This document shows, piece by piece, positions 51,431 to 60,329 of a stretch of 64,000 bases of DNA. The stretch's first letter is position 1. Each line of letters opens with the position of its first letter. The position numbers were made by a program, and so were the translations under genes. The notes under the pieces were generated by a model. It saw nothing but the letters and a program-made list of their open reading frames with translations, was not told the origin of the DNA and made no database searches. Source of the DNA: Chryseobacterium luteum (GTDB lineage Bacteria; Bacteroidota; Bacteroidia; Flavobacteriales; Weeksellaceae). The DNA is taken from positions 105,715 through 169,714 of the forward strand of contig NZ_JPRO01000020.1 in the NCBI RefSeq assembly GCF_000737785.1, given 5' to 3'.

Positions 51431-52756
51431 TTAAATTTTATTAAGATTATTCTCAATTTTATCTATTGCCAATTGGATTTCTTCCGTGGTAACATTAAGA
51501 TGTGGTCTGAAACGAAGAGACTGATCCCCGCACGAAAGAATGATCAATCCGTCTTTGAAAAGCTCGTTCATTAAATGGTTTCTGTCTTCTGCTGAAGGCA
51601 GATCTATGGCACACATCAGGCCTCTTCCTCTTGCATTTGAAATTTTCCCAGGATATTTCTGAGCCAGTTCTTTTAATCTTTCCAGAAGATAATCACCCAC
51701 TACTCTTGCATTTTCTACCAGATTTTCCTGTTCGATCACTTCCATTACCAACTGGAAACGGAGCATGTCGATAAAATTTCCTCCGAAAGTGGAATTGATC
51801 CTGGAACTTTCTCTGAAAACGTTGTTGGGGATTTCATCGAATTTTTCTTTATTCGCTAAAACGCCGCAAACCTGTGCTTTTTTACCGAAAGAAATGATAT
51901 CCGGTTTTGCCGTAAAATGCTGGAATGCCCACATTTTTCCTGTAATCGCGATACCTGTCTGAACTTCATCAAAGATCAGTAAGATTTCATTCTGGTCACA
52001 CAGTTTTCTCAAGCCTAACAGGAATTCGTCTCTGAAATGATTGTCACCGCCTTCAGCCTGGATAGGCTCAATGATGATACACGCAACTTTATCAGGGTTC
52101 ATAAGGATGGCTTCCTCGATCTGAAGAAGAGCCAAATTTTCGTTCTTGATGGTTTCCTCTAAATTTTCTTCTGTGATAGGGAAAGATAACTTAGGATTTA
52201 AGATCCTTGGCCAGTCAAACATTGGGAAATACTGATATTTTCTTGGATCGGAAGTATTGGTTAAGCTTAGTGTATAACCGCTTCTTCCGTGGAATGCCTG
52301 TCTGAAATGGATGCAGATTCCGGCTTCCGTCTGAAGTCCTTTTTCAAAATTCTTACGGGTTTTCCAGTCGAAGCAGGCTTTCATTGCATTTTCTACTCCC
52401 AAACTTCCTCCTTCAATAAAGAAAGCATACTGCAGCTCTTCAGGAATCACCACTCTTTCAAAAACTTCCAGAAAGTGAGCATATTCTTCTGAATACACAT
52501 CGGCCAAAGTGGGTTTGTTCACGGCCATTTTGCCCAGCCACTCGGATCTTTCGACAAGATAAGGGTGGTTATACCCTATTGAAGCTGATGCAAACATAGA
52601 GAACATATCCAGATATTCTTTGTTGGTAAGCTTGTCATACAGCCATGATCCGTGGGATTTTTCAATATCCATCACAAAATCAAAGCCATCTGCCAAAACG
52701 TGTCTGCCTATGGTTTCTTTTACTTTATTTGCTTTTATATCAATTGTCTGTTCCAT
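51431..52756 (-). CDS. lat: L-lysine 6-aminotransferase
   Basis: A 441-residue class III PLP aminotransferase starting MEQTIDIKANKVKETIGRHVLADGFDFVMDIEKSHGSW; I prefer this ATG to one seven codons earlier. The PLP motif is IIIEPIQAEGGDNHFRDEFLLGLRKLCDQNEILLIFDEVQTG, with the PLP lysine in DIISFGKKAQVCG. FIEGGSLGVENAMKACFDWKTRKN is diagnostic for lysine epsilon-aminotransferases. It converts lysine to 2-aminoadipate semialdehyde, which the dehydrogenase encoded just upstream (106-base gap) oxidises. Confidence 0.92.
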   Translation of the reverse strand: MEQTIDIKANKVKETIGRHVLADGFDFVMDIEKSHGSWLYDKLTNKEYLDMFSMFASASIGYNHPYLVERSEWLGKMAVNKPTLADVYSEEYAHFLEVFERVVIPEELQYAFFIEGGSLGVENAMKACFDWKTRKNFEKGLQTEAGICIHFRQAFHGRSGYTLSLTNTSDPRKYQYFPMFDWPRILNPKLSFPITEENLEETIKNENLALLQIEEAILMNPDKVACIIIEPIQAEGGDNHFRDEFLLGLRKLCDQNEILLIFDEVQTGIAITGKMWAFQHFTAKPDIISFGKKAQVCGVLANKEKFDEIPNNVFRESSRINSTFGGNFIDMLRFQLVMEVIEQENLVENARVVGDYLLERLKELAQKYPGKISNARGRGLMCAIDLPSAEDRNHLMNELFKDGLIILSCGDQSLRFRPHLNVTTEEIQLAIDKIENNLNKI

Positions 52757-52862
52757 AATTAATTGTGCTTGATTCAAAAATTGAATGAATAAAAGGATTT
52801 AAACATTCCAGGTTATCAGTTTTTAAATTTTCAAATCGTTAATAATAATTTAAAGTAAATTC

Positions 52863-54413
52863 TTACAGGTCAAATTTAATCCCTTGTGCTAAAGGAAGTT
52901 GAGCTGTATAATTTATAGTATTGGTTTGTCTTCTCATATAGTATTTCCAAACGTCTGAACCTGATTCTCTTCCGCCTCCGGTTTCTTTTTCACCACCGAA
53001 AGCTCCTCCGATTTCTGCACCTGAAGTTCCGATGTTTACGTTCGCAATACCGCAGTCTGAACCTGCATGAGAAAGGAATAATTCTGCTTCTCTAAGATTC
53101 TGGGTCATGATCGCAGATGACAATCCCTGAGGAACATCGTTCTGGATAGCAATAGCTTCCTCCAATGTTTTATATTTGATAAGATATAAGATCGGCGCGA
53201 AAGTTTCGTGCTGAACGATCTCGTAAGAGTTTTTCACTTCTGCGATGCATGGTTTCACATAACATCCCGATTCGTATTCTTTTCCGCTTAGTACGCCTCC
53301 TTCAACTACAAATTTTCCGCCTTCTTTTTTACATTTTTTGATGGCTTCTTCATACTGATTCACTGCGTCTACATCAATAAGCGGTCCTACATGGTTATTT
53401 TCGTCTAGCGGATTTCCGATTTTCAGCTGTCCGTAAGCTTTTACCAATCTGTTTTTCACTTCATTGTAAACACTTTCATGGATGATCAGTCTTCTTGTTG
53501 ACGTACATCTCTGTCCTGCAGTACCTACGGCTCCGAAAACAGCTCCAATGATAGACATATCAATATCTGCATCTTTAGAGATGATGATCGCGTTGTTTCC
53601 TCCTAATTCAAGGATAGATTTTCCGAATCTTTCGGCTACTTTAGAAGAAACCATTCTTCCTACTCTTGTAGAACCTGTGAAGGATACTAATGAAACTCTT
53701 TTATCATCAACCAGTTTCTGTCCGATCTCGTGATCAGCAACCAATACGCTTGAAATACCTTCAGGAAGATTGTTTTCCTTCACTACTTCAGCCATAATAT
53801 TCTGACATGCGATAGCACATAATGGTGTTTTTTCTGATGGCTTCCAGATGGTAACGTTTCCACAGATCCATGCTAAAGCTGTGTTCCAGGCCCAAACGGC
53901 AACCGGGAAGTTGAAAGCAGTGATAATTCCTACCACGCCAAGCGGATGGTACTGCTCGTACATTCTGTGACCGGGTCTTTCTGAATGCATCGTGTAGCCG
54001 TGAAGCTGTCTGGATACCCCCACTGCGAAATCGCAGATATCAATCATTTCCTGAACTTCTCCAAGGCCTTCCTGAAGGGATTTACCCATTTCATAGGAAA
54101 CCAGTTTTCCAAGGTCGTCTTTATATGTTCTTAATTTCTGGCCTAACTGCCTAACGATCTCACCTCTTTTAGGAGCAGGGATGGATCTAAACTCCTGAAA
54201 CGCCTTCTGAGCCGTCTCAATTACTTTGTCATAATCACTTTCTCCGGAAGTCTTAATTCTGGCGATTAATCTGCCATCTACGGGAGAAAAACTTTCTATC
54301 GTTTTCCCCGAAGCAAAATATTTTCCGCCCACTGAAGTCCCCTTATTTTCTTCTTTGATACCAAGGTTTTTGAGTGTTTTCTCGATTCCGAAATCCTTTA
54401 CTTTTTTAGACAT
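52863..54413 (-). CDS. ALDH7-type aldehyde dehydrogenase (aminoadipate semialdehyde dehydrogenase)
   Basis: A 516-residue NAD-dependent dehydrogenase of the antiquitin (ALDH7) type. Motifs: AFNFPVAVWAWNTALAWICGNVTIWKPSEKTPLCA (cofactor entry), VSFTGSTRVGRM, catalytic Glu in LELGGNNAIII and catalytic Cys in GTAGQRCTSTRR; the antiquitin ending GAEIGGAFGGEKETGGGRESGSDVWKYYMRRQT is present. It oxidises 2-aminoadipate-6-semialdehyde (in balance with piperideine-6-carboxylate) to 2-aminoadipate. Pairing with lysine 6-aminotransferase gives the first two steps of lysine breakdown. Confidence 0.93.
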   Translation of the reverse strand: MSKKVKDFGIEKTLKNLGIKEENKGTSVGGKYFASGKTIESFSPVDGRLIARIKTSGESDYDKVIETAQKAFQEFRSIPAPKRGEIVRQLGQKLRTYKDDLGKLVSYEMGKSLQEGLGEVQEMIDICDFAVGVSRQLHGYTMHSERPGHRMYEQYHPLGVVGIITAFNFPVAVWAWNTALAWICGNVTIWKPSEKTPLCAIACQNIMAEVVKENNLPEGISSVLVADHEIGQKLVDDKRVSLVSFTGSTRVGRMVSSKVAERFGKSILELGGNNAIIISKDADIDMSIIGAVFGAVGTAGQRCTSTRRLIIHESVYNEVKNRLVKAYGQLKIGNPLDENNHVGPLIDVDAVNQYEEAIKKCKKEGGKFVVEGGVLSGKEYESGCYVKPCIAEVKNSYEIVQHETFAPILYLIKYKTLEEAIAIQNDVPQGLSSAIMTQNLREAELFLSHAGSDCGIANVNIGTSGAEIGGAFGGEKETGGGRESGSDVWKYYMRRQTNTINYTAQLPLAQGIKFDL

Positions 54414-54491
54414 AAAATGTTACTTTTCGTTTCCTCTAAAGATAGAAATATTATGCGAACCTCAAAATTTTAATTTTTAACATCCTTTTTA

Positions 54492-54522
54492 TTTGGACTA
54501 ATTATAAACATGCTTATCTTTG
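54492..54522 (+). promoter_or_regulatory. Bacteroidota housekeeping promoter
   Basis: TTTG (54492-54495), a 19-base spacer and TATCTTTG (54515-54522) fit the consensus exactly. The predicted start site lies about 20 bases before the ATG at 54548. Confidence 0.65.
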
Positions 54523-54547
54523 CGGGGTAATCTTTTGAATTTCAGGA

Positions 54548-54748
54548 ATGGAAAATAATAATACAGTGCAGGATAATACAATGGAAGAAAAGAAGATGTC
54601 CAAATGGAAAAGCCTGGTTAAAAAATTCGGGATAGGCGGGATTATATTCTTCACCGTAAAAGGAATCATTACTTCTACCCTTATTTATTTTCTCGGTAAA
54701 AATTTCTGGACAGTGATCAGCAATTACTTTACTACATTATTTGAATAA
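54548..54748 (+). CDS. Small single-pass membrane protein
   Basis: A 66-residue protein: a charged 24-residue head (MENNNTVQDNTMEEKKMSKW), then KSLVKKFGIGGIIFFTVKGIITSTLIYFLGKNFW as one or two membrane segments. An exact consensus promoter and a strong bidirectional terminator frame it as an independent unit. Small proteins of this style are common in Flavobacteriia; function is unknown. Confidence 0.75.
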   Translation: MENNNTVQDNTMEEKKMSKWKSLVKKFGIGGIIFFTVKGIITSTLIYFLGKNFWTVISNYFTTLFE

Positions 54749-54763
54749 ATACTTGATATATTG

Positions 54764-54797
54764 ACAAAAAGCAGAGAAAATTTTCTCTGCTTTTTGT
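54764..54797. terminator. Bidirectional terminator, perfect 34-base palindrome
   Basis: Arms 54764-54780 and 54781-54797 (ACAAAAAGCAGAGAAAA and its complement) pair perfectly, with A-runs on one side and T-runs on the other. It ends the small-membrane-protein gene on the plus strand and the ribbon-helix-helix gene on the minus strand. Confidence 0.85.
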
Positions 54798-54872
54798 ATT
54801 TAGTAAGGTTAACTGAATTGTTATTGTTCTCTTATTGGTCAGATTATAAAATTGTTTTTCACCATTGCCCTC

Positions 54873-55070
54873 CTATCCTTCTTCATCTTTCTTTTTCCTT
54901 CCTGAATTGACCAGGCTCTGATGCAGCAGGTATTCAATCTGCCCGTTTACGCTCCTGAATTCGTCATTTGCCCACTTCTCTACCTGTTTATAGGTAGATT
55001 CATCGATCCTGATGACAAAGGATTTTTTGCCTTTGCTTTCGGAGGGTTTTGAGGTTTTTTCCGATTTCAT
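54873..55070 (-). CDS. Arc-like ribbon-helix-helix DNA-binding protein
   Basis: A 65-residue protein: basic tail (MKSEKTSKPSESKGKK), then KSFVIRIDESTYKQVEKWANDEFRSVNGQIEYLLHQSLVNSG, a beta-strand followed by two helices that fits the Arc/MetJ ribbon-helix-helix fold (strand SFVIRID makes the DNA contact). It would bind DNA as a dimer. It lies 152 bases downstream of the SPFH gene in the same direction and may be cotranscribed. No partner toxin gene is seen, so an antitoxin role is unlikely. Confidence 0.8.
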   Translation of the reverse strand: MKSEKTSKPSESKGKKSFVIRIDESTYKQVEKWANDEFRSVNGQIEYLLHQSLVNSGRKKKDEEG

Positions 55071-55104
55071 TCTTTTCTCTTTGCCTGTTTAGTAATATTT
55101 TTTA

Positions 55105-55164
55105 ATAACGCAAAAGACGCAAAGATTTCGTTTAAATAAGCTTTTATACTAGTTCGCAAAGGCG
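55105..55164. repeat. Partial copy of the 'CGCAAAGGCG' repeat
   Basis: TAACGCAAAAGACGCAAAG (55105-55123) and GTTCGCAAAGGCG (55152-55164) resemble the ends of the elements at 35010-35183 and 43535-43836, here in direct rather than inverted order. It is a degraded relative. Confidence 0.45.
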
Positions 55165-55222
55165 TTTTAATCAGCTAAGTTTGTTATGAAATCTATTCAT
55201 TCTTCACTTTTCTCTCTTCATT

Positions 55223-56086
55223 TTAATAAAGAGTTCCTGCATTTAAGATGGGCTGGGCTGCTTTTTCACCGCAAAGCACCACCATTAAATTGCTTACCAT
55301 AGCTGCTTTCCTTTCATCATCAAGCTCTACGATATTTTCTTCTGAAAGCTTTTTCAATGCCAAATCCACCATTCCAACAGCACCTTCTACAATCTTTGTT
55401 CTTGCCGCTACAATTGCCGTTGCCTGCTGTCTCTGAAGCATGGCTCCTGCAATTTCTGAAGCATAGGCAAGGTGAGAAATTCTCGCTTCCTGGATAGTGA
55501 TTCCAGCCTTTGAAAGACGGTCCGTAAGCTCCTGCTCCAAAATAGAATTGATCTTATCACCACCTTCTCTCAAAGTAATCGGGGCATGGTCATCTTCTAA
55601 ATTATCATAAGGAAAACTCATCGCCAAATGACGTACCGCAGCTTCGCTCTGCATTCTTACGAAATCTGAATAACGCTCCACATCGAAAGCTGCCTTATAG
55701 GTATCTCCTACCTTCCAGACCATTACCACCGCGATTTCAATTGGGTTACCCATCTTGTCGTTTACTTTCAAAGTTTGCCCCTGCAGGTTCTCGGAACGTA
55801 ATGACATTTTCTGCGATGAATACAGAGGATTGATAAAAAACAGTCCGTTGTCTTTCACTGTTCCCACATACTTTCCAAAGAAATTCAATACTCTTGAATG
55901 GTTCGGCTGAATGATCATCAGTCCCTTCAGAAAGAAACAGAACAGCAGAAAGCACAGCATGGCAAGGACAACAAAGGTGATGCTCTGCTCAACGCCGGAA
56001 ATAAAAAAGTAAACGGCTCCGGCAAATAAAATCAGACAGAATACTAATGCCAGATAGCCTGACATTGGCTTTAAAACTTTTTCCAT
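55223..56086 (-). CDS. SPFH/Band 7 (stomatin-like) membrane protein
   Basis: A 287-residue protein. Two N-terminal membrane helices (about 10-32, 34-56) precede the SPFH domain (about 57-240) with MIIQPNHSRVLNFFGKYVGTVKDNGLFFINPL and a C-terminal Ala/Gln-rich helix QRQQATAIVAARTKIVEGAVGMVDLALKKL. SPFH proteins form ring or cage assemblies that organise membrane proteins and proteases. It is in the same run as the ribbon-helix-helix gene. Exact client is unknown. Confidence 0.9.
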   Translation of the reverse strand: MEKVLKPMSGYLALVFCLILFAGAVYFFISGVEQSITFVVLAMLCFLLFCFFLKGLMIIQPNHSRVLNFFGKYVGTVKDNGLFFINPLYSSQKMSLRSENLQGQTLKVNDKMGNPIEIAVVMVWKVGDTYKAAFDVERYSDFVRMQSEAAVRHLAMSFPYDNLEDDHAPITLREGGDKINSILEQELTDRLSKAGITIQEARISHLAYASEIAGAMLQRQQATAIVAARTKIVEGAVGMVDLALKKLSEENIVELDDERKAAMVSNLMVVLCGEKAAQPILNAGTLY

Positions 56087-56174
56087 GATTGTAATTTTAA
56101 TTTGATATTATTTTGATATCATAAAGATATAAATTAGTTTTGAATTTTGAGTGATGGGTGAGGAGTTTTTTTGG

Positions 56175-56539
56175 ATTTCGGGATGCGAGTTTCGAGATAC
56201 GGGATGCGAGGTGTGAGGGTTCGGGGTTATAGGCATAGAATTGAAAGGTTGGATGAGTGTTTGATGAGTGGTACAATCTGAATGCTTTGACGGGTTTATA
56301 ATTCTTTTAGCTACCCGTATTTTTGCTTTGCAAAAATTCACCCCTTCAGGGAATGGGAATGAAGGCTTAGATAAATTGGTGATCCATAGAAATTGCAGAC
56401 AGCATCCTGAATCACAAAAATCTCATCTCACAATAAACTCATTATTCATAACTCATAATTTATAACCCCAACCCTGACCCCGCATCTCGCATCCCGAAAC
56501 CCGAACAAAAAAAATCCCGGAAAAAAAATTCCAGGATTT
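56175..56539. repeat. Repeat-rich spacer with inverted GATGCGAG blocks and terminator
   Basis: No gene is seen in 56087-56561. CGGGATGCGAG occurs at about 56180 and again near 56202, followed by GGGTTCGGGGTTATA. The mirrored blocks TATAACCCCAACCC and CGCATCTCGCATCCCGAAACCCGAAC (56461-56506) make this an inverted-repeat element of about 330 bases. The middle holds small hairpins (TTTTTGCTTTGCAAAAA near 56320) and no convincing coding frame. Confidence 0.7.
56506..56539 (-). terminator. Rho-independent terminator of the cytochrome c maturation gene
   Basis: On the minus strand an 11-bp stem (56529-56539 with 56512-56522, one U:G pair, 6-base loop) runs into eight T residues. It lies 23 bases after the stop at 56562. 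Confidence 0.8.
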
Positions 56540-56561
56540 CAGTTGTTATATTGTTAACGTT

Positions 56562-59500
56562 TTATTTCTTCGTTAAGGTTTTAAACTTGAAGTAAGAAAC
56601 TGCTGATAAAAGAATCATAGTTCCCAATCCGATATATACCCAGGCCGGAACCGGAACCGGATCTCCTGCAGCATAGGAGTGAAGTCCGCTCAGGTAATAG
56701 TTAACTCCGAAATAGGTCATGACCATAGAACAGAATGCAAACATTGTTGCTACATGGAATGCCCATCTGCTTCTTAATCCCGGAACCAATCTCATGTGCA
56801 ATACGAATGCGTATACCATGATGGAAATGAAAGCCCATGTTTCTTTCGGGTCCCAGCTCCAGTATCTTCCCCACGATTCATTAGCCCAGATTCCTCCTAA
56901 AAAGTTTCCTACAGTCAAAGCAAAAAGACCGATCGTCAGTGACATTTCAGAAACAATGACCAATTCTTTTAATGTTGTATCATGGTGAAGCTTGTAGGTG
57001 TCTTTATTTGAAATGATATAAAATACCAGAGATATTACAGCAATAATCATGGACAGGGCAAAGAAACCGTAACTTGATGTAATAATTGCTACGTGAACAA
57101 TCAGCCAGTAAGATTTCAATACCGGAACAAGCGGTGTGATCTGCGGATCAAGTGCTGAACCTCCGTGCGCAAATCCCATCATAATAACCGCCACCATAAA
57201 TCCGGCTGCCGGAATAAGTGCATTGGAATTTCTGTATAGAATAAGTCCTGCCGTAATACCTACCCAGGAGATGAAGATAATCGCCTCATACCCGTTACTC
57301 CATGGTGCATGCCCGGAGATATACCATCTTGCTACAAGACCCAGGAAGTGACAGAAATACCCTACTAAACCTAGTGCAATGATTACTTTGATTACTTTAT
57401 TTAAAACCTTATTAGTTTTGAATAATTCTACAAATCCTAAGATCAGTAGAAGTCCGCCAATCAGAGTATAGAAAATCAATAATTTGAAATTGATATTCAC
57501 TTTGTTCATGAACACCTCAAGATCCACTTTAGATTTTGCAGGAACTACTGCTTTCCCCCATTTCTGCTGGTATTCCGAAAGCTTTGCCAGTTCAGCATCT
57601 GCTTTGCTCCAGTTTCCGGTTTTCTGTGCCGTAAGAGCTTCCGCAAAATAAGGTCCCATTACCTGCTGCGATTCCATATCCGGCTCGAATTTCTGGTCTA
57701 ACCATGAATGCCATGTATGGTTGGCATCATTTTTCACAGGTACAATTCTCATAAACTGACCGCTGAAGAACTCGTTGAAGATCTGTACTCTTTCGTTTAC
57801 AGAAATTACTTCTTTATCATAATTGGTCTGCTCGGAAGGTTTTTTACGGAATGCCGTGTTATAATCATGTTCGAGGATATAAGTCAGGTTACCGTTGGCA
57901 TCTGCCGGGAAAAGGTTCATCAGTGAAGTGTATCCTTCGTCATCAGCTTTGGTTTTATTTTTCAACTCATCCCCTCCTTTCGTTCCCACTTTGATCATCG
58001 GAACCATCGTCCAGCTTGGTGTATCCGTATTGATGGACAGGAACCACTGGTTAGCCGTAAGAGACTTTCCGTCTGTTCCTTTGAACTCGTCTTTTTTATA
58101 TAATTTTCTTAAAATATCCAATGCTTCCGTATTGATAGGAACAATCCTTCCTTCAAAATTCTGAACCAAAAGATATCCGAATTTATCTGCATGTTCTTTG
58201 CTGATTTTGTTTCTTGCAATAATTTCATCTGGAGAGATAGATCTCATTTTGCCCATTGGTGTTGCCAGAGAGTTCTGCTTTGGAGCAGCCCCATCAAGCG
58301 GTTGGGTAGACGGAGCCGGCGCGTGAGAATGATTGTCTCCTTCCACATGAATATGTTCCCTGCTTCCGTCTGTTGTACCATGGGTTTCAATTTTCTGTGC
58401 ATTTAAGCCTAAACTTAATAAGACCAAAAGTACTGCTGCCGTTTTCTTTTTGTTGACATCGGTCAGCATTTTATTCAGTTTCCAGAAGTGAGTTCCTTTC
58501 CAGAAGAAGATCACAAACATTCCCAGGAACAGAAGTCCGTATCCGATGTATGAGATAATTGTTCCCCAGAAATCATGGTTCACCGAAAGCACTGTTCCCA
58601 TTCTGTCCGGATCAAAACTCGACTGGAAGAAACGGTATCCTTTATGATTCAGAACGTGGTTCATATAGATTTTATAAGGGGTTTCTTTTCCTTCGTCAAT
58701 GATCTTTACATGGCTTTCATAGGCACTTGGAGATGTACTTCCAGGGTAAGTTTCCATCACGAAATCATCCAGTTTCAGTGCGAAAGGCGTATTATAAACT
58801 TTAGGCCCGAAACCTACCATAATATTAAGTCCGTCCATAGTTACCTGCTTGAATGCATTCGGATTTCCTTTTTCAACGGAAAGATCTACCAATTGCTTTG
58901 TTTTTGGCCCCTGAAGTTCTACTCTCAGTACATCCGGCACCATGGCATCTTTCTTTTTATCGCCTTCAAAAGCCATCAGTCTTCCTTTTTTAAGACCTTC
59001 AGGAACAACCAGTTTCAATTCATTGATGGTATATAAACTTCTCAATACCAAAGGCTGGAATTCATCTTTTTTAGTACTTCCGGTTGCCTGTGTTGCCATC
59101 GTCATAAAGGCTGCATCAACAGGTGTTTTGATGAACAGTTTTCCGTCTTCTTTTTTGAATTCTACAGCACCTTCAATTGCCCTGTTGAACGTCACCAGAG
59201 TTCCGTTGATGGATTTTGTCTCTCCCGGCTTGATGTAAATATTCTGTCTTCCGGTAGTTCCGGTAGATACCAGGTGAAGGTATTCCGCACCGTTTGGCTC
59301 AGCAATTAAGCTGTCTTTTTTTCTCTGGATATAGTCTTTGGTAAAAACCTTTATTTCTTTTCCGTGGAAATCGTAGGTTGCGTTAAAGTCTTTGTGCAGG
59401 GGTGACATCAGATAAGGAACATCCTGATAGTTAAGAACATCTCCCTTCTCTTCGATCTGGATCTTAAAGAAATTCTTATCCGTCACAATCTCATTGGAAG

Positions 59501-59831
59501 TTTCACCTTCTCTGATATGCATTGTGCCTTCAAAACTGATGTATCTTGTGATAGCACCTCCTATGAAAATAAGGATAAAGGCAAGGTGAAAGACCAGAAC
59601 CGGCCATTTTTCTTTTCTCCACAGCCTATATCTCGCGATATTTCCTACGAAGTTGAGAATGAGCAGTACCATGATTAATTCAAACCATTTTGCTTCATAA
59701 ATTAGCGCTTTAGCTGTAGGGGTTCCGTAGTCGTTTTCTAAAAACGTTGCATAAGCCATTGCAAATGCATACACCAGTAACAGAACAGCCATTGTTCTGG
59801 TTGAGATAAGAATATCTTGGAGCTTCTTCAT
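56562..59831 (-). CDS. ccsA: Fused cytochrome c maturation protein (ResB-like + CcsA)
   Basis: A 1089-residue membrane protein that joins a ResB/CcsB-like half (about 1-470) and a CcsA half (about 780-1089). The start MKKLQDILISTRTMAVLLLVYAFAMAYATFLENDYGTPTAKALIYEAKWFELIMVLL is the usual Bacteroidota fused form. The haem-handling WWD-type motif WANESWGRYWSWDPKETWAF lies near residue 980, with His-bearing loops GFAHGGSALDP and LHMRLVPGLRSRWAFH. The soluble middle has a His-rich linker (EHIHVEGDNHSHAP, about 490). It exports haem and attaches it to CXXCH apocytochromes in system II. It is a single gene with a terminator behind it. Confidence 0.93.
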   Translation of the reverse strand: MKKLQDILISTRTMAVLLLVYAFAMAYATFLENDYGTPTAKALIYEAKWFELIMVLLILNFVGNIARYRLWRKEKWPVLVFHLAFILIFIGGAITRYISFEGTMHIREGETSNEIVTDKNFFKIQIEEKGDVLNYQDVPYLMSPLHKDFNATYDFHGKEIKVFTKDYIQRKKDSLIAEPNGAEYLHLVSTGTTGRQNIYIKPGETKSINGTLVTFNRAIEGAVEFKKEDGKLFIKTPVDAAFMTMATQATGSTKKDEFQPLVLRSLYTINELKLVVPEGLKKGRLMAFEGDKKKDAMVPDVLRVELQGPKTKQLVDLSVEKGNPNAFKQVTMDGLNIMVGFGPKVYNTPFALKLDDFVMETYPGSTSPSAYESHVKIIDEGKETPYKIYMNHVLNHKGYRFFQSSFDPDRMGTVLSVNHDFWGTIISYIGYGLLFLGMFVIFFWKGTHFWKLNKMLTDVNKKKTAAVLLVLLSLGLNAQKIETHGTTDGSREHIHVEGDNHSHAPAPSTQPLDGAAPKQNSLATPMGKMRSISPDEIIARNKISKEHADKFGYLLVQNFEGRIVPINTEALDILRKLYKKDEFKGTDGKSLTANQWFLSINTDTPSWTMVPMIKVGTKGGDELKNKTKADDEGYTSLMNLFPADANGNLTYILEHDYNTAFRKKPSEQTNYDKEVISVNERVQIFNEFFSGQFMRIVPVKNDANHTWHSWLDQKFEPDMESQQVMGPYFAEALTAQKTGNWSKADAELAKLSEYQQKWGKAVVPAKSKVDLEVFMNKVNINFKLLIFYTLIGGLLLILGFVELFKTNKVLNKVIKVIIALGLVGYFCHFLGLVARWYISGHAPWSNGYEAIIFISWVGITAGLILYRNSNALIPAAGFMVAVIMMGFAHGGSALDPQITPLVPVLKSYWLIVHVAIITSSYGFFALSMIIAVISLVFYIISNKDTYKLHHDTTLKELVIVSEMSLTIGLFALTVGNFLGGIWANESWGRYWSWDPKETWAFISIMVYAFVLHMRLVPGLRSRWAFHVATMFAFCSMVMTYFGVNYYLSGLHSYAAGDPVPVPAWVYIGLGTMILLSAVSYFKFKTLTKK

Positions 59832-60329
59832 GATTTATTTTACTTGACTTGCAAAAATAAGGATGATAAACAACAAAGAGGCTAAAAAAAGCTGTTTTTT
59901 GTCACTTTGAGACCTATTTCAGTTATTTTGAATCATTCTTAATAATGTTATTTTTTTTAAGGAAAATTCAATGCTTTAAATGACAATAAAAGCTTCTATT
60001 TCAATTCCTGCTTAGTTCAGAATTACAGACCTGTATTTTACAGCCTAATTTATTTGTCTAAAATTAAAGCCAGGTACGATACTAAAAGTTTTTTACCTGT
60101 ATTTTTCATGTTTTTTTCACTTTTTTAAACTTTATGGAACAGAATTAGTAGAGCAGTAACTGCCATTTGAATTACTTTAAAAACACCTGCTGTATTATAT
60201 TTTAATCAAAAAAATATCTTGAAAACGCTTGTATAATTTTAAAAAATAACCCTAAATTACGCTATCTTTTTGAACAAAAAAAGATTCTATTAATGTTGAA
60301 AAAACATTAAATTTGCCCACATTGATATT
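59832..60329. other. 498-base AT-rich divergent spacer
   Basis: The gap separates the divergent ccsA and ftsK genes. I see no gene or strong hairpin. Minus-strand TATTTTTG (59852-59859) could be the ccsA -7 box and plus-strand TAAATTTG (60308-60315) the ftsK -7 box, but neither has a -33 partner at the usual distance. Confidence 0.4.

Noticed and set aside
54873..55070. Antitoxin of a toxin-antitoxin pair
   Set aside because: The ribbon-helix-helix protein has no adjoining small toxin gene; its upstream neighbour is an SPFH membrane protein.
58575..59036. A 153-codon plus-strand frame within the cytochrome c maturation gene
   Set aside because: It is antisense to a well-conserved protein and its composition is that of a mirrored frame.
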